DNA of 64,000 bases from Lentilactobacillus fungorum (GCF_016860605.1 NZ_BNJR01000007.1:62001-126000); one strand, 5' to 3'; positions 24,736 through 33,142 are shown, counted from the first letter of the stretch. Notes: a model not told the origin generated them from the sequence alone. Numbers and translations: made by a program.

Positions 24736-25803
24736 ATGTCCGAATTTGATAAGCGAATTGTAGTCTATGGAGCCGGATCAATTGGCACCATTTCAGGAGC
24801 TTACTTAACCAAGGCTTACGGAAAGGAAAACGTGACCTTAGTTGATGCTTGGCAGGAAAATGTGGATACCTTAAATCAAAATGGGGCCCACATCACCGGT
24901 ACCACTGATTTGACAGTGCCGGTAACGGCCGTAACGCCAGATAAACTCACTGGTCAATTTGATATTGTCCTACTCCATACGAAGCAGGGATTCAATAGTA
25001 CGGTGATTCCGGCCATTAAACAGATTTTGAAGCCGGACGGAACGTTGGTGTCTCTTCAAAACGGGGTACCGGAACGCAATATCACCAAAATAATTCCACC
25101 CAAAAACGTAATTGCGGGAACCGTTGAATTCGGTGGAACTGGTGCGGGACCAGGTGTTTCGGAACTGACAACTGAGTATGAGGCTTTCAAGAAGAGCGCG
25201 TATGCAATTGGGGAAGTTGATGGCCGAATAACTGATCGAATCCAAATGATTCAAGAGGTCCTCTCAAATGTCGGTGGCGTGACCGTTTCTGATAACCTAA
25301 TGGGAACGAAGTGGGTTAAATTATTGGTTAATGAGTCGTTTAGCGGGTTGTCAGCTGCCGCTGATGCCACTTTTGGTGAAGTAGCTGCAGATAGCGTCGG
25401 AATTAAAGCAGCTCTTCATTTGATCGATGAGGGTCTTAAAGTAGGCCACGCAGACGGGGTTCGATTTGCGCTCATGGTGGGAGTAGATATGAATCAGCAA
25501 TTTGCACTTCGTGGAGATGATTTCACCGATCAGCAAATTCAGGATTTGCGGGTCTTTATCAAATCGAGTTCAAAACTAAAGGCAAGTATGTTGCAAGACC
25601 TCTATCATCACCGAAAGACAGAAATTAATGAAATTAATGGGTTGATTGCCGATACCGGTAAGGAGCATGGCATTCCAACCCCTTACAACGATTTAATTAT
25701 CAAGATTGTCACCCAAGCCCAGGAGACCGACACGTTGCCGAAATTTGATGAGACAATGGCCGCATTTAAGAAGTTGTTGGGAAATCACCCGGTTGCTTCG
25801 TAA
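24736..25803 (+). CDS. ketopantoate reductase family protein (PanE/ApbA-like)
   Basis: 355 residues; the ATG follows GAGGGGGA. Nucleotide-binding GAGSIGTISGAYL near residue 12, the HTKQGFNST and SLQNGVPE regions of the first domain, then the C-terminal helical ApbA domain with KWVKLLVNESFSGLSA (catalytic Lys) and KASMLQDLYHHRKTEINEIN (the SMxxDxxxxRxTEIdxinG motif). It reduces 2-dehydropantoate or another 2-keto acid with NADPH. It is longer than classical PanE (about 300), and a cre site upstream hints at a catabolic rather than vitamin role; there is no pan gene nearby. Confidence 0.85.
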   Translation: MSEFDKRIVVYGAGSIGTISGAYLTKAYGKENVTLVDAWQENVDTLNQNGAHITGTTDLTVPVTAVTPDKLTGQFDIVLLHTKQGFNSTVIPAIKQILKPDGTLVSLQNGVPERNITKIIPPKNVIAGTVEFGGTGAGPGVSELTTEYEAFKKSAYAIGEVDGRITDRIQMIQEVLSNVGGVTVSDNLMGTKWVKLLVNESFSGLSAAADATFGEVAADSVGIKAALHLIDEGLKVGHADGVRFALMVGVDMNQQFALRGDDFTDQQIQDLRVFIKSSSKLKASMLQDLYHHRKTEINEINGLIADTGKEHGIPTPYNDLIIKIVTQAQETDTLPKFDETMAAFKKLLGNHPVAS

Positions 25804-25918
25804 AGGAACGCTAACTGTTTGGGTGGTGGATCCTAGTGAATTTGTCATAATAGCTTTTGGCAGTATAAAAAATAGTGTGACTGTCCTTGAATTCAGAGCA
25901 TCAGTTCAACTGAAAAAA

Positions 25919-25965
25919 GCTGAGACGAATTTCCCACTTTTGGAAAGTACGTCTCAGCCTTTTAT
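25919..25965. terminator. terminator between convergent genes
   Basis: GCTGAGACG pairs with CGTCTCAGC around a 22-base loop, with A-rich and T-rich flanks, so it can serve both strands. Confidence 0.85.
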
Positions 25966-25974
25966 TTGAGTCAA

Positions 25975-26220
25975 TTAGGGCTTATGCCTTGGCCTCTTTA
26001 GATAATGATAGATACTTTCTACCAAAAAGGTGATCAGCCAAATTGCTGTATAGATATTTGCCAGAAGGCTTACAATCATGATAGCCACATTTTTGGTTAT
26101 CATCACAAGAATGGTAGATATGATTCCAATAGTGACCACTAAAGAAAACCAAGTATTTAGAAACCTCAGCCACTTTGAATATTTTTTAAACTTTTCATTT
26201 TCAAACCGGTGATTTGCCAT
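25975..26220 (-). CDS. small two-helix membrane protein
   Basis: 81 residues, ATG after AGGAG. Basic N-terminus (MANHRFENEKFKKYSKW), then helices LVVTIGIISTILVMIT and VAIMIVSLLANIYTAIWLI, and a basic tail. No recognised family. The upstream region carries the 19-base motif found also before the small-membrane cluster at 6965. Confidence 0.55.
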   Translation of the reverse strand: MANHRFENEKFKKYSKWLRFLNTWFSLVVTIGIISTILVMITKNVAIMIVSLLANIYTAIWLITFLVESIYHYLKRPRHKP

Positions 26221-26527
26221 GTTGGTGGCTCCTATCTGTTGTGCATATATTGGTCAAATGGCTGGCTGAAATATTTCCCCAGATAAAGTATTATCAGCTT
26301 TTTATAAATAATCATCGATCGGGCCATTGCCACTTGTTAGGTTACGTACTAAATCAAAGTAAAAAAAGAAACCATTAGTTTACACGCTAACTTGTAAACC
26401 AATAGTTTCGTTTTTGGTGCTAGGAATAAAAAATAAACTGCAAACCATTAATTTTAACTCACCTCATAAATAATGAAGAACCCTTCTCGATCTGATTAAG
26501 CTCATTTCCGAGTCAAGGGGGGTAGCC
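26221..26527. promoter_or_regulatory. intergenic region with paired AAACC-TAGTTT motifs
   Basis: No gene seen. AAGAAACCATTAGTTTACA (26366-26384) is followed by TGTAAACCAATAGTTTC (26393-26409), so the two can pair as a hairpin or bind a dimeric regulator twice. A further AAACCATTAATTTT is near 26443. Identical to the motif at 7068-7086. Confidence 0.4.
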
Positions 26528-27229
26528 TCATTTCTGCCCCTGAGTTTGGATGAGCTGAATCAAATCTCTAAACAACCCAGCCATCCGCTCATCGGTTTCA
26601 AACATAAATTCTGGGTGCCACTGGACGGCTAAGATCAGGTTGCCTTCTTCACTTTCCAGTCCTTCAATTAGCCAGTACGGACAGTTTGAAGCTGGGTGCG
26701 AGGGCCTTTACGCCTTGGTGATGATGGTCATTGACTAGCAAGTGGGAATCGTGAACAATTGTTGCCAGTTTGGTTTCCGGTGCGATTGGCACCGTGTGGG
26801 TTCCCTGACCCGTTGGGGCTTTTTGGTAATGCTGAAGGGTCTGGTGATCGCGTTGGCTTGCCAAATCTTGATACAGTGTGCCATCCATTGCCACGTTAAT
26901 GATGCATGCCCCGGCAATATCCTAACATGGGGATTTGGTTATGAATGGCTAACTGAACGAGTTGAATTTCACTCTCGTCTAGTAGCGCGTCGGTATCGCC
27001 TAATTTGGGCAAGGGTTCTTCGCCGTAAAACCGCGGGGCGACGTCTGGGCCACCTTGCAAGATTAGACCATCACAAAAGTTGAGGTAGTTGGCCATCAAT
27101 TCTGGGTGACGGGTGGGAATCGGTAATGCCAGGCCACCGGCAGCTGTAATTATGGTTGATGCTGTTTCGAAGAAGCCCATTGACGAGGCGAACTTCTACG
27201 GGGATACCGATGATTGGTTGAGTTGTCAT
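26528..27229 (-). pseudogene. gamma-glutamyl hydrolase-like class I glutamine amidotransferase (C26/PuuD type), multiply frameshifted
   Basis: Four frame pieces in order rebuild one protein: MTTQPIIGIPVEVRLV (ATG 27229 after GGAGG), then FFETASTIITAAGGLALPIP to PMLGYCRGMH with the nucleophile Cys, then NVAMDGTLYQDLASQRDHQT to PSFKLS, then IEGLESEEGNLILAVQWHPE (the catalytic His-Glu) to the TGA at 26528. Shifts lie near 27170-27180, near 26895 (two bases missing where relatives read GMQLINVA) and near 26655. Active members hydrolyse gamma-glutamyl amides such as gamma-Glu-GABA. Three separate shifts make a sequencing artefact unlikely. Confidence 0.85.
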
Positions 27230-27539
27230 GATAAGACCTCCAGTTTCTGCTTTGCGGAAGGATCCCAAATCTGATATTTATCAGTATCGTACAACAATTC
27301 CAGCTGGCTGGGTGTCAGTGAGCACTAAAAAGCAGCCGACTAAATTCTCGACCGCTCGGATAACTTTATTCAATTAATGCGTAATGCTAGTTATGAGATT
27401 TGTGTGAGAGAGCATATGTCTCTTGCATTGCTACTTATCCTGGTGACACCTATTATGTACTAAAGACAGCAACTGCGGAATTTATGGTTGCTGTCTTTAT
27501 GAAATGCAGAAGAATCCTACATTTCTGTTATTTTTGCAA
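27230..27539. other. intergenic region with terminator and possible element remnant
   Basis: A hairpin AAAGACAGCAAC / GTTGCTGTCTTT lies at 27462-27498. On the minus strand CGCAAAGCAGAAAC (near 27240-27260), directly before the GGAGG of the pseudogene, equals the 5' edge of the palindromic element family, so it may be a remnant. Nothing else is seen. Confidence 0.4.
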
Positions 27540-27845
27540 TTAGCTACCTGTGAACAGATCCAAGATAACATAAACTACTACCCCAAGAAACATCAAGAAA
27601 ATCACCGATAATAAAACACTAAGATACACATTCCAACCCTTTTTAGTAAGTCGAATTGCCGTTAAGTCAGCCCATCCAAACAATGAAATGTCCAAGAGTA
27701 CTGATGCAAAATATCGAAGTGAGTCAACAAAATAGAGACCGAACGAAAGCAAAGTAACTAAGCCAAGTATCAGTGATAATCTTGCCATCGTCCTATCGTC
27801 AATTTGATTGATGATGTTTTTAGTTATTCTTTGTGTGATCTTCAC
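27540..27845 (-). CDS. small membrane protein downstream of the cobalamin adenosyltransferase
   Basis: 101 residues from GTG at 27845, eight bases after GGAG. Three hydrophobic segments (LSLILGLVTLLSFGLYFV, YFASVLLDISLFGWADLT and VYLSVLLSVIFLMFLGVVV). It starts 40 bases after the adenosyltransferase stop on the same strand, so co-transcription is likely. No known family recognised; a link to cobalamin is positional only. Confidence 0.55.
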   Translation of the reverse strand: MKITQRITKNIINQIDDRTMARLSLILGLVTLLSFGLYFVDSLRYFASVLLDISLFGWADLTAIRLTKKGWNVYLSVLLSVIFLMFLGVVVYVILDLFTGS

Positions 27846-27885
27846 ATTAATAGCTCCAGTCAGAATAGCACCACCGGCAAATTAA

Positions 27886-28425
27886 TTATTTAAGCTTACT
27901 CAATTCCTCATCATACCCATCCAAAAAGTTAGCGTACCTAGCCAGCATGAACAGATAGTCAGACAGCCGATTTAAGTAACTGAGGCTATCATCAGAAATT
28001 TCTTGTTCCTTGTCGTTTAGTTCGATGACTTGACGTTCAGCTTTCCGAGCAAGCGAGCGGGCATATTGAAGAGCAGCGCCGCTTTGGTTGCCACCGGGTA
28101 AAATAAACGCTTTGATTCGTGGAAATTTAGTTGAAATGTCGTCAATCTCATCTTCCAGCTGCTTGGTTGTATCTGCGGTGATGTTATGGTGACGTTTGAC
28201 GGTAATGTCTGCTTGTAATTCATAGAGATTGCGTTGGAGCTGTTTTAATTTAGGGGCTAATTCTTGGGTCTTGGGGGATAGTACCGAAATGACATAGCCA
28301 ATCCAAGATTCAAGTTCATCTAATGAGCCTAGCGCGCTGATTTGTAAGTCATATTTTGGGACCATTTTACCGGTGACCTGCTTGGTTTTGCCGTGGTCAC
28401 CGACTTTTGTATAGATTTTAACCAT
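27886..28425 (-). CDS. pduO: PduO-type ATP:cob(I)alamin adenosyltransferase
   Basis: 179 residues, ATG after GGAGGAGA. Family motifs in order: VKIYTKVGDHGKT near the start, ALGSLDELESWIGY, AFILPGGNQSGAALQYARSL, ARKAERQVIEL and YLNRLSDYLFMLARYANF. The enzyme makes adenosylcobalamin from ATP and reduced cobalamin in the cytoplasm. The B12-dependent ribonucleotide reductase encoded upstream on the same strand needs exactly this cofactor; no diol dehydratase genes are in view. A terminator lies between the two genes, so they are probably separate transcripts. Confidence 0.92.
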   Translation of the reverse strand: MVKIYTKVGDHGKTKQVTGKMVPKYDLQISALGSLDELESWIGYVISVLSPKTQELAPKLKQLQRNLYELQADITVKRHHNITADTTKQLEDEIDDISTKFPRIKAFILPGGNQSGAALQYARSLARKAERQVIELNDKEQEISDDSLSYLNRLSDYLFMLARYANFLDGYDEELSKLK

Positions 28426-28461
28426 TTTTATCTCCTCCGTTTTTCAAGTCCATTTTACCCA

Positions 28462-28497
28462 GAAAAAAGACCAAAGACAAAATTAATTTTGCTTTGG
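28462..28497 (-). terminator. terminator downstream of the ribonucleotide reductase
   Basis: On the minus strand CCAAAG-CAAAATTAATTTTG-CTTTGG folds with two mismatched bases and is followed by TCTTTTTT. Confidence 0.75.
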
Positions 28498-28586
28498 CCT
28501 TTGTAGTGACCGCCCTTGGTTAGCTGAATGTGAACTTTAACTAATGGGGCGGCTTTTGTTTGTTTTTTAATGGCTACAGAGCTAAA

Positions 28587-28698
28587 TGACGCTCCGTTGG
28601 GCAATAACCTACCTATAAGCACCTCTAGCAAAAATCCCAACATCAGGGGTGTTGCTAGAGAAGACTTAGGCGCCGATTATTAACCGCCCAGCTCCGCA
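28587..28698 (+). repeat. copy of the palindromic element, in antisense behind the reductase gene
   Basis: On the plus strand it aligns with the copy at 63018-63136 read on the minus strand: ATAAGCACCTC, CAAAAAT, then the inner stem CTCTAGCAA/TTGCTAGAG, and AACCGCCCAGCTCCGC at the 3' edge. The inner stem sequence is unique to this copy but pairs well. It ends three bases from the reductase stop codon, so the reductase transcript carries it reversed, unlike the 5'-leader copies. Confidence 0.7.
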
Positions 28699-28700
28699 TA

Positions 28701-30950
28701 TTACTTAATTGGGCAAGCGCCACCCGCACAATCACTTTGGTCTACCAATTCAACGCCCTTCTTGTCATGATTATTATTTTGTTGGGCAAAGACCTTAGCG
28801 ACGTCGCCTGAGATCTGGAGAACCCGTTTTTCGTATTCTTTTTGATCGATGGGTTCCTTAGGTGCTTGCTTGAAGCCGGCACCTGAGTATGGCAGCAACG
28901 AGGTTGATTTAGTGGTATGCCGATATTGTTTCATCAGTGGGGCAATTTGGTCGCCTTCTTCTGGTTGGAAGGTAACGGTACAACTAACCGCGTTATCTGA
29001 CCAGTACGTCTGAAGGAATGCTTGGGTTGCAAATTGTTCTGCAATCGAAACGTTACCAGCTGAAGCAAAGTCTTTACTGTCGGCGTGAGCTGCTCTAACT
29101 GGGAATTCAACCACCATTGTGTTCTTGGTGTAAACATCCGGCTCAACGTTGTAACCAACGGCTTTAAGAGCTGGCAACAATGGGTCCGTGTCTTGGAAAC
29201 GAATTCGTTGAATTAAGTAGCCGGCATAGTGGAAATGCATCCCTTCTGAAACCCCTGCCAATTTGGCAACGGTTCCTGAAGGTTTAACTGTCGTGTGCTT
29301 AATTGACGGATTGCACCCAAGCGTGGCTGAATAGTCTTTGTCGGCTTTAACAACAGCTTTGTACAAGCTATCAAATTCTTTAATGGCATTTTGATCGTAA
29401 ATTGGTTTCTTGATTGCTTCGCCGGTTTCCGGATCGGTGGCATCTTCATAGCCGGTCACAACTCGGTTACCGAAACGTGATAAGATCCAATCTTGGATAC
29501 CTGACATGGAGATTCCAATTCGACGATTCTTTTCAATGGCATTACGGGAAACTTCCCAATCATAATTACTGAAGGTCACGCGTTTTGAATAACGGGTTCC
29601 CAAGGTAAAGGCTTCATTAAGATCCCAGCCTTCTTGTTCAGCAACCGTTGGAAAGACTTCAAACAAGTTGCAAGGTTCACCGTTTGCTAATGAAATTTCA
29701 CCACAGGGGTTGGTTCCCTCAACGCTGCCATCAATGTTTTCTTGACGGCCGTCAATCTTACGGCCATAGTTTCTTGAAAGTTCCAAGTTAACGATTCCAG
29801 GTTCACCATTATGACGGATCGAATCCGCAACCGGACCATAATCTGTAAATGAAGAATCAACGGCAACACTGTTGTTGGATGCCCAACGATGATGGTAGAG
29901 CTTGTCTTTATCCTGCTTCATCGTAATGAAGGCTTCATCATCGGCTGAACCTAATGCCAACTCAGCTGAACGACGGACGTTACCGGCAACCACCGTTTTC
30001 CCAATTAGGTTACCAATATCGGTACAGTCAACGGATGACAATTTCTGGCCAACGTGATCGTTCAAGAGGTTGTTAATATCGAACAACATTTCGATTAATG
30101 GCATTGGACCAGAAGCAGTACCACCGAAGCCCTTGATTTTAGCACCCTTTGGTCGGATGTCACTCATATCAAGCACCAGGTTTAACTGTTGGGTTGGGTT
30201 GGTCTGGTTAAAGTGCTGGTCAATCAAGTGGGCATTTGAAATAACCCAACCTTCACGAGTATCTGGTAGACGATAGTAACGCACATCTTTAATTGAGTGA
30301 TGCTTTAGCCAGTCTTCACGATCAGTTGCGCCCATTTTGAGCGATTCGTCGTAAGAAGCACTACTCTTATCAATCAAAATGGTTAAATTGATGTTGAAGT
30401 CAACTTGGGGAATCTGTTCAACGTTATCTCTGGTGACAGAAAAGCCAACCCCGCCGCCCTTCATTAATTGATCAAACATAAATGAATAAGGCATTGAAAC
30501 AGCCTTTTGCCGGCTGTTCAAGTATTCTGGGACAATATGGCTGTCACCATATGGTTGTGGACGAACGGCGATGAACCAACAGTTGTTCAAAGCATCACCG
30601 TTGCGGTCTTGATAGCTTGAACCAGAAATCCAAAGGTTTCGGCCAGACGGCGTGGCGCCGAGACCATAAATTAACTTGTAGAGCTTTTGCGCCTCATCAG
30701 TTAATTCGTCAACAACTTTAGGGTCAACATTATCCTCATGCAAACGGGGATCTAAGTTGATGTTACCTTCAACGACCCGCTTAACCGTTTCGTCCCAGTT
30801 CTCAGTTCGTTGCTTTTCTGGAATCCAACGGGCGTATGTACGTTTATAAGTAACCCAACCAAGTTCGCCCCAATGCGGTGTGACTTCATCTTTAATTTTG
30901 TTTATAAATTCGTCAGATAGTGAAACTGACGAAAGTTTCATAGCTTGCAT
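28701..30950 (-). CDS. rtpR: adenosylcobalamin-dependent ribonucleoside-triphosphate reductase (class II)
   Basis: 749 residues, slightly longer than the 739-residue Lactobacillus leichmannii enzyme. ATG eight bases after GGAGG. Active-site cysteines: Cys124 (LNNCWF) and Cys427 (EPCNLF) form the redox pair, Cys416 (TNPCGEIS) is the thiyl radical residue, and Cys741/Cys746 (SDCAGGACPIK) form the C-terminal shuttle pair. GGGVGFSVTR and KPSGTVAKLAG are also typical. It reduces NTPs to dNTPs using adenosylcobalamin and needs no oxygen. Two NrdR-like boxes lie upstream, and the adenosyltransferase gene follows. Confidence 0.96.
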   Translation of the reverse strand: MQAMKLSSVSLSDEFINKIKDEVTPHWGELGWVTYKRTYARWIPEKQRTENWDETVKRVVEGNINLDPRLHEDNVDPKVVDELTDEAQKLYKLIYGLGATPSGRNLWISGSSYQDRNGDALNNCWFIAVRPQPYGDSHIVPEYLNSRQKAVSMPYSFMFDQLMKGGGVGFSVTRDNVEQIPQVDFNINLTILIDKSSASYDESLKMGATDREDWLKHHSIKDVRYYRLPDTREGWVISNAHLIDQHFNQTNPTQQLNLVLDMSDIRPKGAKIKGFGGTASGPMPLIEMLFDINNLLNDHVGQKLSSVDCTDIGNLIGKTVVAGNVRRSAELALGSADDEAFITMKQDKDKLYHHRWASNNSVAVDSSFTDYGPVADSIRHNGEPGIVNLELSRNYGRKIDGRQENIDGSVEGTNPCGEISLANGEPCNLFEVFPTVAEQEGWDLNEAFTLGTRYSKRVTFSNYDWEVSRNAIEKNRRIGISMSGIQDWILSRFGNRVVTGYEDATDPETGEAIKKPIYDQNAIKEFDSLYKAVVKADKDYSATLGCNPSIKHTTVKPSGTVAKLAGVSEGMHFHYAGYLIQRIRFQDTDPLLPALKAVGYNVEPDVYTKNTMVVEFPVRAAHADSKDFASAGNVSIAEQFATQAFLQTYWSDNAVSCTVTFQPEEGDQIAPLMKQYRHTTKSTSLLPYSGAGFKQAPKEPIDQKEYEKRVLQISGDVAKVFAQQNNNHDKKGVELVDQSDCAGGACPIK

Positions 30951-30995
30951 ATTACGTTCCTCCAGTACCGATTATCAATCATTTCGTGTGATCTA

Positions 30996-31045
30996 ACACT
31001 ATATATAGTATCTCCCTTGCCCTTAATAAGCAATATATAGTGTTT
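30996..31045 (-). promoter_or_regulatory. tandem NrdR boxes before the reductase gene
   Basis: ACACTATATATAGTAT (30996-31011) and GCAATATATAGTGTTT (31030-31045) both match the NrdR consensus acaCwAtATaTwgtgt. Their centres are 34 bp apart, close to three helical turns, the usual arrangement for this ATP-cone repressor. They lie 46-95 bases before the start codon. Confidence 0.85.
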
Positions 31046-31169
31046 CAATCAAAAATGCTTGTAGCCAGCATAATGGCGAGCCGACACGGTTTTGGTGGGG
31101 TGAAATTTTTTTGGCTTTTGATTTTTGGATCATAAAAATCTCACTTTATGTTACATTCGAAGACGCAAA

Positions 31170-31206
31170 AAGACGCAGTAACCACAAGATCTAGTTATTG
31201 CGTCTT
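31170..31206 (-). terminator. terminator after the XRE-membrane gene at 31233
   Basis: AAGACGCA and GTAAC pair with GTTAT and TGCGTCTT, a stem of about 13 bp lying 27 bases beyond the stop codon. Confidence 0.7.
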
Positions 31207-31232
31207 AAGTTAGAAGCTAACGTTCTGTTTGA

Positions 31233-31700
31233 CTAACGAGTCGCGATTTTGCCCTTGATTTCGTGGGCCTTTGAGCGGATATACACTGCTGCGACGACAT
31301 TGGCGAGCATTGCTGCCAGTAAAATGAATTGAACCCCCAAGCTAACCCGAAACGGTTCTGGGAGAACTTGGGGCGCAAACTCGTTGAGCGTCAAAAAGAT
31401 AAATAGAATGGTACTACTCATTGTTGGCCCAAAAAATTGATACAAGCGATTCTTCGATAACGCTGCTAGCTGTTCCTTATCCTTATAATCATTCACGATA
31501 CCAGATCCTTTCACTAATAAGTCGTCTAAAGAAAGGTGATAGAGTTGACTCAGATTGATTAAGCTTTCGATATCAGGAAACGTTTTGCCGCGCTCCCAAT
31601 TCGAGATGGTTTTGGGAGAAACATAAATTCGTTCGGCGAGTTGTTCCTGGGTTAGGTGGGAAGCTAATCGTTTCTGTTTCAATAAATCATTTAATTTCAT
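31233..31700 (-). CDS. membrane-anchored XRE-family regulator, short
   Basis: 155 residues; GAGG precedes the ATG. Helix-turn-helix about 4-58 (VSPKTISNWERGKTFPDIESL, LSLDDLLVKGSG). Two hydrophobic segments: STILFIFLTLNEFA and GVQFILLAAMLANVVAAVYI. Shortest of the seven paralogues. It stands next to two more (31807 and 32608). Confidence 0.83.
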   Translation of the reverse strand: MKLNDLLKQKRLASHLTQEQLAERIYVSPKTISNWERGKTFPDIESLINLSQLYHLSLDDLLVKGSGIVNDYKDKEQLAALSKNRLYQFFGPTMSSTILFIFLTLNEFAPQVLPEPFRVSLGVQFILLAAMLANVVAAVYIRSKAHEIKGKIATR

Positions 31701-31806
31701 CTTTCTGCCTCTTACTTTATGATTTTAGGGATCTGATCACCACCCAATATACGTTGAATGGGGGAATTCGTCACTGGTAATCCGTTTCTAGTGATGGTGG
31801 TTTGCG

Positions 31807-32412
31807 TTAGTTTATCATATAGGGTTTGCCAAATACTGCCATTAAGAAACTAATGGTTAATGCAAGAATGGCGAATAGCGAACCTGCGGCGTGGCCCATT
31901 GTATAAGCGGAAATAGTCGGCATTTGGAATACTGCTAATATGACTAGTGCTGCCAGCAGAATGGTTCCAATAGTAATGAAGGTGACTTTACGCCACTTGA
32001 TGCTGAAGAAACTGTGAAAATCAAAGTAGCTGATGAGCACAATTAAATTAATCATAAGCAGGATTGACGTATACTTCAATTCGGGGTGCAGCAGCTTGGT
32101 TTGGGCTAAGAAGGTAACCAGTAGTAGTAACACGTTCAAATAATAGCTGGCCTTACCTAATAAAATATCGTGCCGAGTGGCGGCATCCTGCTTGTCATAG
32201 TGTTTAATCATCGTTGAATCCTCCCGTAGTAGTTTGTCGAGGGATATTTGGTAAATGTCGCTAAGCTTGACTAAGGTCCCAATGTCCGGATAACTGCGGC
32301 CAGTTTCCCAACTAGAGATTGTTTTTCGGGAAACATGGAGTCGGTCGGCAATTTCTTTTTGGGTGAGCCCTTTGGCTTGTCTAGCTGATTGAATTTTACT
32401 GCCAAAATCCAT
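31807..32412 (-). CDS. membrane-anchored XRE-family regulator
   Basis: 201 residues, closest in appearance to the proteins at 628 and 12393: MDFGSKIQSARQAKGLTQ, VSRKTISSWETGRSYPDIGTL, ISLDKLLREDSTM, then an extended basic/acidic linker and four hydrophobic segments (SYYLNVLLLLVTFLAQT, YTSILLMINLIVLIS, FITIGTILLAALVILAVF, AGSLFAILALTISFLMAVF). AGGTGATGG precedes the ATG. Divergent from the regulator at 32608, with a hairpin between them. Confidence 0.84.
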   Translation of the reverse strand: MDFGSKIQSARQAKGLTQKEIADRLHVSRKTISSWETGRSYPDIGTLVKLSDIYQISLDKLLREDSTMIKHYDKQDAATRHDILLGKASYYLNVLLLLVTFLAQTKLLHPELKYTSILLMINLIVLISYFDFHSFFSIKWRKVTFITIGTILLAALVILAVFQMPTISAYTMGHAAGSLFAILALTISFLMAVFGKPYMIN

Positions 32413-32478
32413 TTACCATCACCTCGTTTTCAATATATGATCCACTGGGATATGAAGCAAGCTAAGAACTGTAGCCAT

Positions 32479-32503
32479 CGCAAACTTATTCGGAAAGTTT
32501 GCG
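32479..32503 (+). promoter_or_regulatory. perfect palindrome between divergent XRE-membrane genes
   Basis: CGCAAACTT-N7-AAGTTTGCG, followed by six T on the plus strand. It has terminator shape but no plus-strand gene precedes it, so an operator for one of the flanking regulators is as likely. Confidence 0.45.
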
Positions 32504-32607
32504 TTTTTTACGAGAACTAATTTGCTAAATGTTGATGCAACCATTAAGTGCTACTCATTTATCATATAATATGTTTATACTGAAATCATCACAAAGGAGG
32601 CATCATT

Positions 32608-33120
32608 TTGAAAATCGCGGCGCAGCTTCAAAAGCAACGGCAAATTCATGGATTATCCCAAGCAGACTTAGCTGAAGAATTACATATATCCCGGCAATCA
32701 ATTTCTAAATGGGAGAACGGGACAACCCTACCGAGCTTTTCAAATGTGGTGGCAATTAGTGACTTGTTTGGAATTTCGCTTGATGACCTAATTAAAGGAG
32801 ATGTCCAGTTAATGGAAAGATTAGAGAAGGCCAACAGGGTCAATAAGGTTTCAAAGATACTATTGTTTGGTATTGCGATTGCCATAGTGGGGGACACATT
32901 ATATCAGGTGATTGGCATCAGTACGAACACACTGGAAAGTTGGTTAGTTATACCAGTTCTTGTTAGTTTCTTCTTCATGCTTAAGTCAGTTAAGTGGCGC
33001 GAGTTTAACAAAGCACTAACCAAGCCAACGATTGTTTGGGGTGCCATTTGGTTGGGATTGATATTGATTCCAGAAATCATTGATTTTGTGAGAGGATATA
33101 CTCAAGGAATGAATGGATAG
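32608..33120 (+). CDS. membrane-anchored XRE-family regulator
   Basis: 170 residues starting at TTG, seven bases after AAAGGAGG. Helix-turn-helix about 3-57 (ISRQSISKWENGTTLPSFSNV, ISLDDLIKGDVQLMERL), then three hydrophobic segments (VSKILLFGIAIAIVGDTLY, WLVIPVLVSFFFMLK and IVWGAIWLGLILIPEIID). The recognition helix region has TLPSF in place of the usual YPDI. Terminator follows. Confidence 0.83.
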   Translation: MKIAAQLQKQRQIHGLSQADLAEELHISRQSISKWENGTTLPSFSNVVAISDLFGISLDDLIKGDVQLMERLEKANRVNKVSKILLFGIAIAIVGDTLYQVIGISTNTLESWLVIPVLVSFFFMLKSVKWREFNKALTKPTIVWGAIWLGLILIPEIIDFVRGYTQGMNG

Positions 33121-33142
33121 GATAAAGGAAATTCGAATGGCC

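Noticed and set aside
26742-27083. 113-residue plus-strand frame
   Set aside because: It is antisense to the amidotransferase pseudogene, whose four pieces give a clear family match.
27235-27265. full copy of the palindromic element before the amidotransferase pseudogene
   Set aside because: Only about 14 bases of one edge match; noted as a possible remnant only.
28455-28643. 62-residue minus-strand frame
   Set aside because: It spans the palindromic element and the terminator and has no convincing ribosome site.
28462-28698. cobalamin riboswitch before the adenosyltransferase
   Set aside because: No B12 box (GCCACTG-like core) is found; the structure belongs to the palindromic element and a terminator.
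32479-32503. ordinary terminator
   Set aside because: No plus-strand gene ends before it; kept as a regulatory palindrome.
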